Positions 34,482 to 45,745 are shown, counted from the first letter of the stretch. The stretch is 64,000 bases of DNA from Bradyrhizobium monzae (GCF_021458635.1 NZ_JAIRDQ010000014.1:62001-126000); one strand, 5' to 3'. Translations and numbers: made by a program. Notes: generated by a model not told the origin, from the letters alone.

Positions 34482-35699
34482 CTAGGCAATCAGCCCCTTC
34501 ATCGGCCTTGCGCTGGCGCTGTCCGGGAACACCGTCTCTGCCAGCACGCGATCCGACAAGCCGAACTGGCCCTGCAGCACGCCCTTGATCACGGAGCGGA
34601 GATCGGTGGTGGGCTTGAGGTCGCGGGCCTCAAAGAGGTTGGCCGGCTTGAGGCCGGGCCAGTCGGAGATGACGCGGCCGCCTTTGACCGCGCCGCCGGC
34701 GAGCAGCGCGATGGTGCCCGTGCCGTGATCGGTGCCGTCGGTACCGTTGATACGCGCGGTGCGGCCGAATTCGGTGGCGACGACGACGACGGTGTCGCGC
34801 CAGCGGTCGCCGAGGCCGCTTTCGAATTCGGCGAGCGCGCCATCGAGGCCGCCGAGCAGGAAGGCGAGACGGCCGACCGGGCCGCCTTCATTGGCATGCG
34901 TATCCCAGCCGTCGAAGGCGAGCGCGGCGATGCGCGGACCATCATCGGCGGCCATCAGCTTTGCCGCGCCGCGCGCGACCTGCCGCATCTGGGCAACCTG
35001 GTTGCCCGGCTTTGGCTTCATATCATCGCCGCTCGCGGCCTTTTCCAGCTGGAGACCTTGCGTCAGCGCCGAGGCCAGCGCGGGATCGCGATGACGGTAG
35101 AGATCGACCAGCCGCATCGCGGTGTCGTCGTCGGCCTGCGGCAGCGCGACCGGCGCCCAGCCGACGGTCGGCGCGTTGCCGCGCAGCACCAGCGGCGTGG
35201 TCGGGCCGACCGCAAGTCCGCTCGACACGCGCTCGCCGCGTGGCAGCGATTCCAGCGCGCGGTTGAGCCAGCCGGACTGCACGCGGCCCGGGCCGGCATA
35301 GCCGCTCTCGAGCACATCCTGGCCGTCGAAATGCGAGCGATCGCGATACGGCGTCGCCACCGCATGGATCACCGCGGCATGCTGCGCGCGATACATCCGC
35401 GCAAATTCCGGCATCGAGGGATGCAGCGCAAAGAAGCTGTCGAGCATCGGCGCGGGATGCGCGCCATCCGCGGTCAGCGCGATCGAGCCGTGCAGGCCGG
35501 CATAGTCGGGGTCGCCGATCGGCGCGACGGTTGCGAGCCCGTCGAGCGCGCCGCGCAGGATCACCACGACCAGGCGGGGATCGCGCCCATCAGCCGCGCG
35601 CGCGAATTTCGGCAGATAGGCCCAGGCCGCGAAGGAGGCGCCGCCGAGCAGAAGGCCGCGGCGCGAGGCGAGGAGCCGGTTTTCGACGCAGTCGATCAT
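34482..35699 (-). CDS. Exported DUF1501 family protein
   Basis: 405 residues from the ATG at 35699, six bases after GAGGAG. The N-terminus has a Tat-type twin-arginine signal (ASRRGLLLGGASFAAWAY, then FARA). The body has the alkaline-phosphatase/sulfatase-like DUF1501 pattern: LVVVILRGALDGLATVAP, DRSHFDGQDVLESG, FDGWDTHANEGG, VVVVATEFGRTARINGTDGTDHGTG, and LLAGGAVKGG. These proteins are thought to bind a metal and act in the periplasm. It overlaps the end of the DUF1800 gene; the two families almost always occur together. Confidence 0.93.
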   Translation of the reverse strand: MIDCVENRLLASRRGLLLGGASFAAWAYLPKFARAADGRDPRLVVVILRGALDGLATVAPIGDPDYAGLHGSIALTADGAHPAPMLDSFFALHPSMPEFARMYRAQHAAVIHAVATPYRDRSHFDGQDVLESGYAGPGRVQSGWLNRALESLPRGERVSSGLAVGPTTPLVLRGNAPTVGWAPVALPQADDDTAMRLVDLYRHRDPALASALTQGLQLEKAASGDDMKPKPGNQVAQMRQVARGAAKLMAADDGPRIAALAFDGWDTHANEGGPVGRLAFLLGGLDGALAEFESGLGDRWRDTVVVVATEFGRTARINGTDGTDHGTGTIALLAGGAVKGGRVISDWPGLKPANLFEARDLKPTTDLRSVIKGVLQGQFGLSDRVLAETVFPDSASARPMKGLIA

Positions 35700-35701
35700 C
35701 G

Positions 35702-37267
35702 TCATCTCCTCTGCAATTCCGGCGACATCAGCAGCAGTGCCAAGGCCTGCTGGCGCGATTCCGCGCGCTCGATGGTTTTGCGCGTTTCGATGGACGCAGC
35801 ATCGGCCGCGGCGAATTCCAGCAAGTCGAGCGGATCGATGTTGGGCCCGAGCCGCGCGCCCATCTGCGAAGCGATGTCGAGCCGAAGCTTCATGCCTTCG
35901 GGCGCAGCCCAGGCTGCAGCGGTGTCGGGGAAGCCATTGGGGCCGGCCGGTGTCCACAGCGGCTGGCCGAGCAAGTTCAGACTGTTGAGATAGGGGCCGG
36001 GATCCTCCGGCACGCGTGCGAGCAGCCGGCCGCTCGCGACCAGGAAATCGTAAGGCGAGCGCATCTTGATCAGCGGCGCCTGCCAGGCCTCATTGGAATC
36101 GACCAGAGCCGTGGCAAGCGCCTTCAGATCGCCGTCGGTCCTGACGAAGACATCGCGCAACCGCGCCACCACGGCCTGAGGCGGATCGTCGGCGACGAAG
36201 TGCCGGACGAATTTCGTGGCGATGAAATTCGCGGTCGAAGGATGGCGCGCGATGTCGGCGAGCGCGGCCTCGCCTTGCGCCAGGCCCGTCGCTTCGTAGG
36301 TCTTGCCGAGCAGCTGTTGCGGCCCGGGCTGGTGCGCATTGGCATTGAAGGCGAAGGAGCCGGGTGCCCCGAGCTGCCCCTGCCGGCCGGCGAAGGTCCA
36401 GCCCGTGATGATGCGCGCGAGCGAGGTGACGTCCTCCTGCGTATAGCCGCCGCCGACGCCGAGCGTATGCAGCTCCATGATCTCGCGCGCGAGATTCTCG
36501 TTCAGCCCGCGCTTGCGGTTCTGGCCCGCGCGCGAATCCGGTCCGAGCGATTGCTGGTTGTCGAGGAAGAACAGCATCGCCGGATGTTGCTCGACCGCCT
36601 TCAGCATGTCGGCGAAGCGGCCGAGCACATGCGGGCGGATCGCCTCGCGCTCGAACGCGCCGGCCCACATCCGCGCCAGCTCGCCCTTATTCGCGGAGAT
36701 GCAGAAATGGTTGGACCAGAACACGACCAGGCGCTCGGTGAAGCCGCAATCGACCATCATCGCGCGCTGCAGCCGCGCCAGCGCCTCGGCGCGAAAGGTT
36801 TTTTGGATCACGTTGAGCGGCTGGGCCGGCTTTGCAGCAGCCGGCGCGGCCACGTTGGGCTGCATGCCGTCAGGCTTTATCGCGGTGTCGGCCGGCTTCG
36901 CTTCGGTCATCCGTTGACCTGCGATCTCGGTCATCACCGTGTTGAGCGAGAGATTGCGCCGTATCTGGTTATCGGGCTTCTGCTCGGCGGGCGGCGGCGG
37001 CGCCGGCGCTTCGGTCGGCGTGGCGGCCTTCGCCGCCTCGCGCGCCTGCTTGACCTGGTCCTGATAGGCGAACGCGGCCTGGCCGAGCTGCGGCGTCGAT
37101 TGCAGGCCCGGCGCCTCCAGCAGCGCGCCAAAGGGACGCGCCAGTTCCGCCTTCACGAAGCCGCGGGGATCTGAGGCCGCATTGATGAGGTCGCCGGAGG
37201 CCCCGCCGCGGGCGCCGAAGCCGAAGCGGTTCAGCGCTACGAGGGCGGCTTGCGAATCGCGGGCCAT
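35702..37267 (-). CDS. DUF1800 family protein
   Basis: 521 residues starting MARDSQAALVALNRFGFG. It shows the DUF1800 features: ALNRFGFGARGG start, LNENLAREIMELHTLGVGGGYTQEDV, ARIITGWTF, FNANAHQPGPQQLLGKTY, and ATKFVRHFVADDPP. A proline/alanine linker (EAPAPPPPAEQKP) lies near residue 95. There is no clear N-terminal export signal. Its stop codon abuts the DUF1501 start, so the two are co-transcribed. DUF1800/DUF1501 pairs are widespread and unassigned; one proposal links them to extracellular polymer or sulfated glycan handling. Confidence 0.92.
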   Translation of the reverse strand: MARDSQAALVALNRFGFGARGGASGDLINAASDPRGFVKAELARPFGALLEAPGLQSTPQLGQAAFAYQDQVKQAREAAKAATPTEAPAPPPPAEQKPDNQIRRNLSLNTVMTEIAGQRMTEAKPADTAIKPDGMQPNVAAPAAAKPAQPLNVIQKTFRAEALARLQRAMMVDCGFTERLVVFWSNHFCISANKGELARMWAGAFEREAIRPHVLGRFADMLKAVEQHPAMLFFLDNQQSLGPDSRAGQNRKRGLNENLAREIMELHTLGVGGGYTQEDVTSLARIITGWTFAGRQGQLGAPGSFAFNANAHQPGPQQLLGKTYEATGLAQGEAALADIARHPSTANFIATKFVRHFVADDPPQAVVARLRDVFVRTDGDLKALATALVDSNEAWQAPLIKMRSPYDFLVASGRLLARVPEDPGPYLNSLNLLGQPLWTPAGPNGFPDTAAAWAAPEGMKLRLDIASQMGARLGPNIDPLDLLEFAAADAASIETRKTIERAESRQQALALLLMSPELQRR

Positions 37268-37381
37268 CGATTTGTCCTCCGCGCGGGGCCAACCGCTTCC
37301 CTGGTCAGTGCGCGGCGCCTAATATACCGCAGCCGGAGATGAACCCGACATGAAAATGACGGCGAAGCTTTTGCGTAAATC

Positions 37382-37579
37382 ATGACAAATCCGAAAGAAA
37401 TCACGCATCCGCAACCGGCTCCGCGCCGCCTCGCCTGTTCCCGATGCGGCACCGAGTTCGGCTGCGACCTCTCGGGCGAGTGCTGGTGCGCGGAGGAGAC
37501 GGCAAAGCTGCCGATGCCGGTGAAGGGCGAGGATTGCCTGTGCCGGGAGTGTTTGCGCAAGGCCGCGGACGCGGCCTAG
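37382..37579 (+). CDS. Small cysteine-rich CWC-type protein
   Basis: 65 residues. Seven cysteines are spaced LACSRCGTEFGC, GECWCAEE and EDCLCRECL, which fits the 'cysteine-rich CWC' family and probably binds Zn or Fe-S. The CWC family is small, common in proteobacteria and of unknown role. Its 3' end overlaps the end of the minus-strand GST gene by four bases (convergent overlap). Confidence 0.85.
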   Translation: MTNPKEITHPQPAPRRLACSRCGTEFGCDLSGECWCAEETAKLPMPVKGEDCLCRECLRKAADAA

Positions 37580-38274
37580 ACCGCAAACCCCGGCGACTGC
37601 CTCGCCATGCCGTCGAACGCATCGAGCAGCTTTTCGCGCCAGGCATAAACCGGATCGTCGGCCTCGATCAGCCTGAACGGGCTCACCACGCGCGCCCACT
37701 GGAAACCGCCGAACACGATGTAGTCGGCATAGTTCGGCGCGGCACCGCCGATGAAGGGCTGCTTCTTCAGCGCCTGCCGCATCACCTCCAGCGATTTGCG
37801 GAAGGCGACGACACCGGCGTCGCGGCTCGCCATGATCTCTTCCAGCGTCTTGCCGCCAAACCGCGCCTCGCGTGATTGGCGGAAATAGGCGGCATCGACC
37901 TCGGCCAGATTCTTCGGGATGTCAGCGATGATCAGCGGAAAAATGCCGCCGACGATGGCGATGTCGCCCCAGGCGTTGAGCATGCGTGCCATGGCACGAC
38001 CGCCCTCGCCGCCGAACAGCGACGGGCGATCCGGGAAATGGTCTTCGAGATAATTCGCGATTGCCCAGGAATCGATCACCGGCTTGTCGTGATGCAGCAG
38101 CACCGGAACCTTCTCCGAGCCGTGCGGCGCGATCGAGCTCTTCTCGGTGAAGCGCCAGGGCAGCGATTCCGCCGTCAGCCCCTTATGCGCCAGCGCCATC
38201 CGCGTGCGCCAGCAATAGGGACTGAAGGGACGCGAGGCGTCGGTGCCGACGAGTTCGAAGAGCTTGAGCGACAT
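37576..38274 (-). CDS. Glutathione S-transferase, LigE/beta-etherase-like
   Basis: 232 residues from MSLKLFELVGTD; GGAGAT precedes the ATG. The opening RPFSPYCWRTRMALAHKGL followed by KVPVLLHHDKPVIDSWAIANYLEDHFPDRPSLF closely follows the LigE-type (Fua-class) beta-etherases that cut aryl-ether bonds of lignin dimers with glutathione. The key SPYxWRTxxALxHKG and VPVI/V-DSWAIA-YL segments are present. The C-terminal helical domain is less conserved. Without a lig cluster nearby the exact reaction stays open; detoxification of aryl compounds is an alternative. Confidence 0.88.
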   Translation of the reverse strand: MSLKLFELVGTDASRPFSPYCWRTRMALAHKGLTAESLPWRFTEKSSIAPHGSEKVPVLLHHDKPVIDSWAIANYLEDHFPDRPSLFGGEGGRAMARMLNAWGDIAIVGGIFPLIIADIPKNLAEVDAAYFRQSREARFGGKTLEEIMASRDAGVVAFRKSLEVMRQALKKQPFIGGAAPNYADYIVFGGFQWARVVSPFRLIEADDPVYAWREKLLDAFDGMARQSPGFAV

Positions 38275-38296
38275 GAAAAAGGTATCTCCAGGCTCC

Positions 38297-38382
38297 GTCA
38301 CTGCGAGGAGCTCTTGCGACGAAGCCATCCAGACTGCCGCCGCGGAGACATTCTGGATTGCTTCGCTTGCGCTCGCAATGAC
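38297..38382. repeat. Family A palindromic intergenic repeat (copy 3 of 4)
   Basis: GTCACTGCGAGGAG at the left, with inner CTGGATTGCTTCG and a right arm ending GCTCGCAATGAC. It is more diverged in its left arm than the other copies. It lies between the GST gene and a small gene on the same strand. Confidence 0.85.
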
Positions 38383-38391
38383 GTTGTGGCG

Positions 38392-38622
38392 CTACCGCCC
38401 GTTGGTTCGCAGCCACCTTTCGCCGTCCTCGGTCACCGCGATGATCAGGCCGATGCCGGGCAGCGTCTCGCGCGCGACGAAGCCGCGGTCGGCGGCGTCC
38501 TCCCAGATGGTGAGACGCGGGCACGAGGTCTTCCAGGTCGAGATCACCTCGGCATAGGCGCGCGGCTCGCGCGCGATCCATTCGACGAAGTCCAGCACCA
38601 GCGGGTCGGCCGTCTCGCTCAT
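38392..38622 (-). CDS. Small soluble protein, possible winged-helix fold
   Basis: 76 residues from MSETADPLVLDFVEW; GGGAGG is at ideal distance. Three helices (DPLVLDFVEWIAREPRAYAEVISTWKTS, RLTIWEDAADRGFV) are followed by a beta hairpin-like end (GLIIAVTEDGERWLRTNGR), which would fit a minimal winged-helix domain as in small MarR/ArsR-like proteins, although no family match is certain. The start overlaps the stop of the TSUP transporter gene by four bases, so the two are translationally coupled and likely functionally linked. Confidence 0.72.
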   Translation of the reverse strand: MSETADPLVLDFVEWIAREPRAYAEVISTWKTSCPRLTIWEDAADRGFVARETLPGIGLIIAVTEDGERWLRTNGR

Positions 38623-39398
38623 TGCAAACCTCCCTTGTCGAAGGCAGCCAGCACCGGTGTGCGAACCAGCAGCCAGCCGCCATAGGCGATGTAATAGCAG
38701 GCGATGGTGGTGATCAGCTTGTTCGACCAGGCGATGAACTGCTGATCGGTCATCGCTTCGAGCAGGCGCCGCGCCAGCGTGGTGCCGAGCATCGAGGCGA
38801 GAATCGCGACGCCGGCGAGCACGGGATCGAGGCCGGCCGCCTGGTCGATGATACCGCCGAAATAGATCAGCTTGGTGAAATGGCTGACGAGCTGGCACAT
38901 CGCCTTGGTCGCCACCTTCTCGCGCCGGCCGAAATCGCCGCCGAGGAAGAAGGTGTCAAGCAGTGGACCGGAGACGCCGGTCATCAGCATCAGGCCCATG
39001 CAGATCGTGCCGTAGACGGTGCCCTGCCAGAGCCGGTCCGGATCGGGCTTGATATTCGAAGGCAGCAGCCGTGCCATGAACGGCGTGGCACCCAGCATCA
39101 GCAGCGCCGTCGGCTTGTCCGGCACGTAGCGGGTGAGCGACCAGGCCGCGAGCGCAATGGCAGCGCCGACCATGTAGTTCGCGACCGGCCGCCAGCGGAT
39201 ATGCGCCCGCCACAGCAGCGCGCGCCAGCCGTTCGAGGCCATCTGCGTGATCGCATGCAGCACCATCGCGGTCGGCAGCGGCATCAGCGCCAGCAGCACG
39301 CCGATCAGGATCAGCCCGCCCGCCATGCCGAACAGCCCCGACAGGAACGCGGTGCCGACCATCAGCAATCCAAGGGCAGCGATCATGATGGGCGTCAC
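38619..39398 (-). CDS. TSUP (TauE/SafE) family anion exporter
   Basis: 259 residues from GTG at 39398; AGGAG is 8 bases upstream, and later ATGs at 39386 or beyond are less well placed. About eight membrane spans in two halves: LLMVGTAFLSGLFGMAGGLILIGVLLALMP is the first TSUP repeat and GTICMGLMLMTGVSGPLLDTFFLGG the second. TSUP proteins carry sulfite, sulfoacetate, taurine-derived sulfonates or other organic anions. A LysR gene reads divergently 120 bases away and is the likely regulator; the next gene overlaps its stop. Confidence 0.9.
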   Translation of the reverse strand: MTPIMIAALGLLMVGTAFLSGLFGMAGGLILIGVLLALMPLPTAMVLHAITQMASNGWRALLWRAHIRWRPVANYMVGAAIALAAWSLTRYVPDKPTALLMLGATPFMARLLPSNIKPDPDRLWQGTVYGTICMGLMLMTGVSGPLLDTFFLGGDFGRREKVATKAMCQLVSHFTKLIYFGGIIDQAAGLDPVLAGVAILASMLGTTLARRLLEAMTDQQFIAWSNKLITTIACYYIAYGGWLLVRTPVLAAFDKGGLQ

Positions 39399-39519
39399 GA
39401 AGGATTCTCCTGGTGGGAATACGGCAAGCAAGGGACAAAGGAGAGCGTGCCTCGCTTGCTCCGTTCGCGCAAACTGAGTTAACTTGGCCTGGCGTCAGCT
39501 TTCCTGAGGGTGTTTGCAT

Positions 39520-40431
39520 TTGCGGCGGCTGCTCTTTCTCAACGGCATCAAGGCATTCGAGGCGGCGGCGCGGACCGGCAGCTTTGCCGCGGCCGGCATC
39601 GAGCTGAGCGTGTCGGCGGCCGCCGTCAGCCGCATGGTGCATCTCCTGGAAGAGCGGCTCGGCGTCGCGCTGTTCGAGCGCAAGGCCAACAGACTGGTGC
39701 TGACGCAGGCGGGCCGCGCCTATCAGAGCGGGCTGACGCCGATCTTCGACGCGCTCGCAAGCCTCACCGCGCAGGTGACCGCGCCGTCCGGCGTGCGCGT
39801 GCTCACCATCGGCGTCGGACATACGTTCGCGATGCGCTGGCTGATCCCGCGGCTGTCGGAGTTTCGCAGCGAGGAGCCCGACATCGAGGTGCGCTTCACC
39901 ACCGGTGGCGCCGAGGTGCCGTTCGGCGAGGACTGGAGCTGTGGCATCAAGCTCGGCACCGGCGACTGGCCGGGGCTGGTGGCCGAGCCGCTGTTCGCCG
40001 GCGACCTGACGCCGGTCTGCGTGCCGCGCCTCGCCTCCGGCCTGAAGCGCCCGGCCGATCTAAAAGGCCCGAGCCTGATCCGCGTCACGCACTCGACCGA
40101 GGACTGGCCGATCTGGCTGAAAGCCGCGGGCCTCCCCCGCATCAACGCGCGCGGGCCGGAGTTCCAGTTCTACGGCCAGGCCCTCCAGGCCGCCGCCGAC
40201 GGGCTCGGCATCGCCATGGGCATCCGGCCCTATATCGACGACGATCTCGCCGCCGGACGCCTGATCGCGCCGTTCGACCTCTCGGTGCCCAAGGGCATGC
40301 GCTGGTACCTGCTCTACCGCAGTTTCCAGACCGAACAGCGCGATTTTGCCGCGTTCCGCCGCTGGATCATGCGGTCCGCGGCGGAACCGGCGGCCCGGCC
40401 ACGCCGATCCGGGCGCCCCGGACGGAACTGA
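39520..40431 (+). CDS. LysR family transcriptional regulator (GcvA-like)
   Basis: About 303 residues from TTG at 39520, with GAGGG at good spacing; TTG at 39514 is an alternative. No ATG lies near. The N-terminal HTH is NGIKAFEAAARTGSFAAAGIELSVSAAAVSRMVHLLEERLGVALFER, the classic LysR form. The substrate domain follows (VRVLTIGVGHTFAMRWLIPRLSEF, AAADGLGIAMGIRPYIDDDL), a GcvA-like pattern. The tail is basic (RPRRSGRPGR). It reads away from the TSUP transporter gene and presumably controls that gene and itself. Confidence 0.93.
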   Translation: MRRLLFLNGIKAFEAAARTGSFAAAGIELSVSAAAVSRMVHLLEERLGVALFERKANRLVLTQAGRAYQSGLTPIFDALASLTAQVTAPSGVRVLTIGVGHTFAMRWLIPRLSEFRSEEPDIEVRFTTGGAEVPFGEDWSCGIKLGTGDWPGLVAEPLFAGDLTPVCVPRLASGLKRPADLKGPSLIRVTHSTEDWPIWLKAAGLPRINARGPEFQFYGQALQAAADGLGIAMGIRPYIDDDLAAGRLIAPFDLSVPKGMRWYLLYRSFQTEQRDFAAFRRWIMRSAAEPAARPRRSGRPGRN

Positions 40432-40542
40432 CGCATCACCCTTTCGGGTGAAAAAGCCGGCTGCTTGTGAACGGCTTCACATTTCGAAATCCGCAAACGT
40501 GGTCCTCTAACCCTCCGACACGAGAGTATTTGGGGACGACCA

Positions 40543-40761
40543 ATGACGACCATTTACGACGGCTTTGACATCGAATCCTTCGAAGCTGGCAAGGGACTGT
40601 GGCACGCCCGGATCCGGCGCGCCGATTTCAGCCCGGTTGCCATCGACGGCGTGCTGTTTCCGGCCATGGAAGTCGGCTTCGCCTGGCCCGATCCCGACGC
40701 CGCGATCGCCGACGCCAAGCATCACATCGATCGTTTCCGCCGGCGTGCCGACGACGAATAG
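40543..40761 (+). CDS. Small soluble protein of unknown function
   Basis: 72 residues from MTTIYDGFDIESFEAG; GGGGAC lies 6-8 bases upstream. The chain looks like two or three beta strands (LWHARIRRADFSPVAIDGVLFPAMEVGF) and one C-terminal helix (PDAAIADAKHHIDRFRRRADDE). This is the style of small conserved proteins common in Bradyrhizobium, with no named family that I can place. It is followed by a zinc-ribbon-like gene after 61 bases, on the same strand, perhaps one transcript. Confidence 0.7.
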   Translation: MTTIYDGFDIESFEAGKGLWHARIRRADFSPVAIDGVLFPAMEVGFAWPDPDAAIADAKHHIDRFRRRADDE

Positions 40762-40822
40762 GCCCAGCGAGACGGCAACAAGACTGAGCGGCAGCGTGGC
40801 GTAACAGGGGGGACACCGGTTC

Positions 40823-41053
40823 ATGTCAGTCATCGAATGCGACGACACTCCGCGGCCGCGAATTTATTCGCGCAAGGTGTTGTCGGTATGCCCGGAATGC
40901 GACGGCGATCTCACGGTGCTCCGGGTGATCGGCGGCCGTGCCGGCTGCGAGTACTGGACCATGCGCTGCACCGATTGCGGCGGAATCCATCTCGACATCC
41001 TCGAGCCGCGCGTGACGGTCGTGGACGGCGACGGACCGCTGCCGGCGGCGTGA
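40823..41053 (+). CDS. Small zinc-ribbon-like protein of unknown function
   Basis: 76 residues; GGGGGGAC precedes the ATG. Two CxxC pairs (VCPECDG and RCTDCGG), about 26 residues apart, form a likely zinc ribbon, with a further Cys in GGRAGCEYW. No family is recognised. The fold suggests RNA, DNA or protein binding. It lies between another small gene and uvrB; about 90 bases separate it from uvrB. Confidence 0.72.
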   Translation: MSVIECDDTPRPRIYSRKVLSVCPECDGDLTVLRVIGGRAGCEYWTMRCTDCGGIHLDILEPRVTVVDGDGPLPAA

Positions 41054-41144
41054 GCCGCCGCTGCTGCCAACCTGCTGTCAGCAGTCTGCCCAGGGACGTA
41101 CCTTCGCCCTTTTCTGGGCGGCGGACTCGTCCCATATTCGCCTC

Positions 41145-44099
<2,955 letters not shown>

Positions 44100-44137
44100 T
44101 TTGTCCGGCGTGGGGGCGCGCAATCAAGGCCTCCCCC

Positions 44138-44524
44138 TCACCCCACGCTCGCCGTCACCACCGCCATCACCGACAGCAGCAGCACGATGGTCACGAGCTG
44201 GAGCGAGGCGACCGGGTGGGTGCGCCAGGCGGTGATCTTGTCGGACAGCGATAGTTGGGCCTCAAAGAATTTCGGCTCGTAGACGGTCTTGAAGACGGAC
44301 GGAAAGTTCGGCCCGAGCGTGACTGCGATCATCGCGTGGGCGAGCGAGGCAATGGCGACGAAGATGGCGACGCCGGGGTCACCGGAGAGGTCGTGGTTGC
44401 CGAACAGCTTGAGCAGCATCGCGGCTGTGGCGAAGGTCGGGAAGCTCTGGAGGACCGCGGTCAGCGCGAGACCTTCGAGCGCGTTGTGCAGGCGGGACTT
44501 TCTCGCGGTGGCGATGGCAGCCAT
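44138..44524 (-). CDS. Integral membrane protein of unknown function
   Basis: 128 residues from MAAIATARKSRLHNAL; GGGAG lies upstream, so the Met at 44545 is rejected. It has about three membrane segments (LEGLALTAVLQSFPTFATAAMLL, GVAIFVAIASLAHAMIAVTLG and VASLQLVTIVLLLSVMAVVTA). The loop FKTVYEPKFFEAQLSLSDKITAWR is amphipathic. No family is known to me. It reads toward uvrB's end, and the short gap carries no terminator. A second small membrane gene lies just upstream on the same strand. Confidence 0.7.
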   Translation of the reverse strand: MAAIATARKSRLHNALEGLALTAVLQSFPTFATAAMLLKLFGNHDLSGDPGVAIFVAIASLAHAMIAVTLGPNFPSVFKTVYEPKFFEAQLSLSDKITAWRTHPVASLQLVTIVLLLSVMAVVTASVG

Positions 44525-44607
44525 GGCACGTCTCCCTGATGACATCGGGATGACGGTAGCCGGGGCATCAAAGCGTCGATGTGAGCTGGCTCACGCATCG
44601 AGCTACG

Positions 44608-44787
44608 TCAGAGCTGGCGAAAGAACACGAGGTAGATGGCGAGGCCGATCGTCGAGAACGACAGCAGGACGCCGAGCCAATTGTATTTGACGCCCTGCGC
44701 GTGGGACGCATTTCTGATGAAAGCGCTGAGGAAGCACAGGAACAGGATTGCGAGGACGACACCCCAAAAGAACTTCCCGGCGTCCAT
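44608..44787 (-). CDS. Small two-span membrane protein
   Basis: 59 residues (MDAGKFFWGVVLAIL start, LVFFRQL end). Two hydrophobic helices (FFWGVVLAILFLCFLSAF and WLGVLLSFSTIGLAIYLVFF) are joined by a polar loop (IRNASHAQGVKYN). GGGG lies upstream of the ATG. It lies upstream of the other membrane gene on the same strand with an 83-base gap, so they may share a transcript. No family is recognised. Confidence 0.6.
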   Translation of the reverse strand: MDAGKFFWGVVLAILFLCFLSAFIRNASHAQGVKYNWLGVLLSFSTIGLAIYLVFFRQL

Positions 44788-44883
44788 TGTCCCCTCGCAC
44801 CGCTCAACTCCAGCGTTAGCGACTGGAATTTACCATCGGGGCATGCCGGATAGAAGAGAGACCGGGCGAGGTTTTCCGCGGTG

Positions 44884-45120
44884 TTACAGCTTGCCCTGCC
44901 CGTTCACCTGGCTCTGCTGTTGCTGCTGCTTGTCCTGCTCGTTGGCGCGGTGGCGGCCGTAGAGGCAGCCGGCGGCGGCGCCGAGCACGCCGTGATGGCC
45001 GGCATAATGGCCGGCGACGCCGCCGACGACGGCGCCCTTGATGCAGCCCTTGGCGTTGGCGGCGGAGGTCGCACCCAGCATGAGCAGCGCGGCAGTGACG
45101 GCGATGAGCGGGGATTTCAT
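44884..45120 (-). CDS. Exported glycine-zipper protein
   Basis: 78 residues from MKSPLIAVTAALLML; GGAGACATC is at good distance, so the longer frame to 45540 is rejected. A signal peptide ends at ANAKGC; the Cys three residues after the cut is not a lipobox by position. The mature part has a glycine-zipper pattern (GAVVGGVAGHYAGHHGVLGAAAGCLYG), able to insert or oligomerise in the outer membrane, then a glutamine-rich tail (DKQQQQQSQVNGQ). Such proteins are common in rhizobia and often stress-linked. Confidence 0.8.
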   Translation of the reverse strand: MKSPLIAVTAALLMLGATSAANAKGCIKGAVVGGVAGHYAGHHGVLGAAAGCLYGRHRANEQDKQQQQQSQVNGQGKL

Positions 45121-45270
45121 GATCGATGTCTCCGGAAGCGCCGTGTCAACAAGCGTGGGCCGGTCCGGGTTCCAGCACTGGCCGAGGTGAGGAAAGCTAG
45201 CTTGAACCTCCCTCTCCCCTCGCCCGACCCATCCGCGGGGCGTTGCGCACCCCGGCTGGGGATTGTGCCG

Positions 45271-45546
45271 ATGAAAATCGCGTTGCTTGCAATCTTGGGG
45301 CTGTTCCTGGGGGCGTTGAGCGGCGCCGCGCCCGGCATCGGCGCCGGGCTCGCCTGGGTCGAAATCGCGCAAACCACGAGCTTCGAAGGCTATAGCGGCA
45401 TGCTGGTGTTCTTCACCTTCATGCCGCTGGGGGCGGCGATCGGCGGGACCGGCGGCGCGCTGTTGTTCGCCCTGCTCGCCATGCGCGACGACGCCATCGC
45501 GATCGAGCGGGAACCCGCGGCGGGGCCGGTGCGCAGCCAAGACTGA
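45271..45546 (+). CDS. Small membrane protein of unknown function
   Basis: 91 residues from ATG at 45271 (MKIALLAILGLFLGALSGAA). GGGG lies upstream. Two hydrophobic parts: residues 1-28, a signal anchor or cleavable signal (ALSGAAPGIGAGLAW), and residues 44-70 (MLVFFTFMPLGAAIGGTGGALLFALLAMR). The end is charged. A member of the crowd of small envelope proteins here; no family is known. It reads divergently to the glycine-zipper gene. Confidence 0.68.
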   Translation: MKIALLAILGLFLGALSGAAPGIGAGLAWVEIAQTTSFEGYSGMLVFFTFMPLGAAIGGTGGALLFALLAMRDDAIAIEREPAAGPVRSQD

Positions 45547-45608
45547 CCTGACCAGGTAAGATTACGGGGTTCTATTGTAAATCTCACAAAGTGCCCTCAA
45601 TTGTGCAT

Positions 45609-45641
45609 TGCAAAATCGTGATTTGCATTTTCACTAATCAC
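45609..45641. promoter_or_regulatory. Interleaved inverted repeats upstream of the SnoaL-like gene
   Basis: TGCAAA-N7-TTTGCA (45609-45627) overlaps GTGATT-N12-AATCAC (45618-45641) in an AT-rich stretch of about 100 bases, some 105 bases before the start at 45746. This is a good place for a regulator to bind. Confidence 0.4.
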
Positions 45642-45745
45642 GCCTATTTTGTTTGTACACGAACGAATTGAGCAGCCGCCTCGCGCAGTACTGTGCATGG
45701 GGTTGTTTTCTGTTTTTCTGCAAGCCAGTTTCAGGACGCCCCAAA

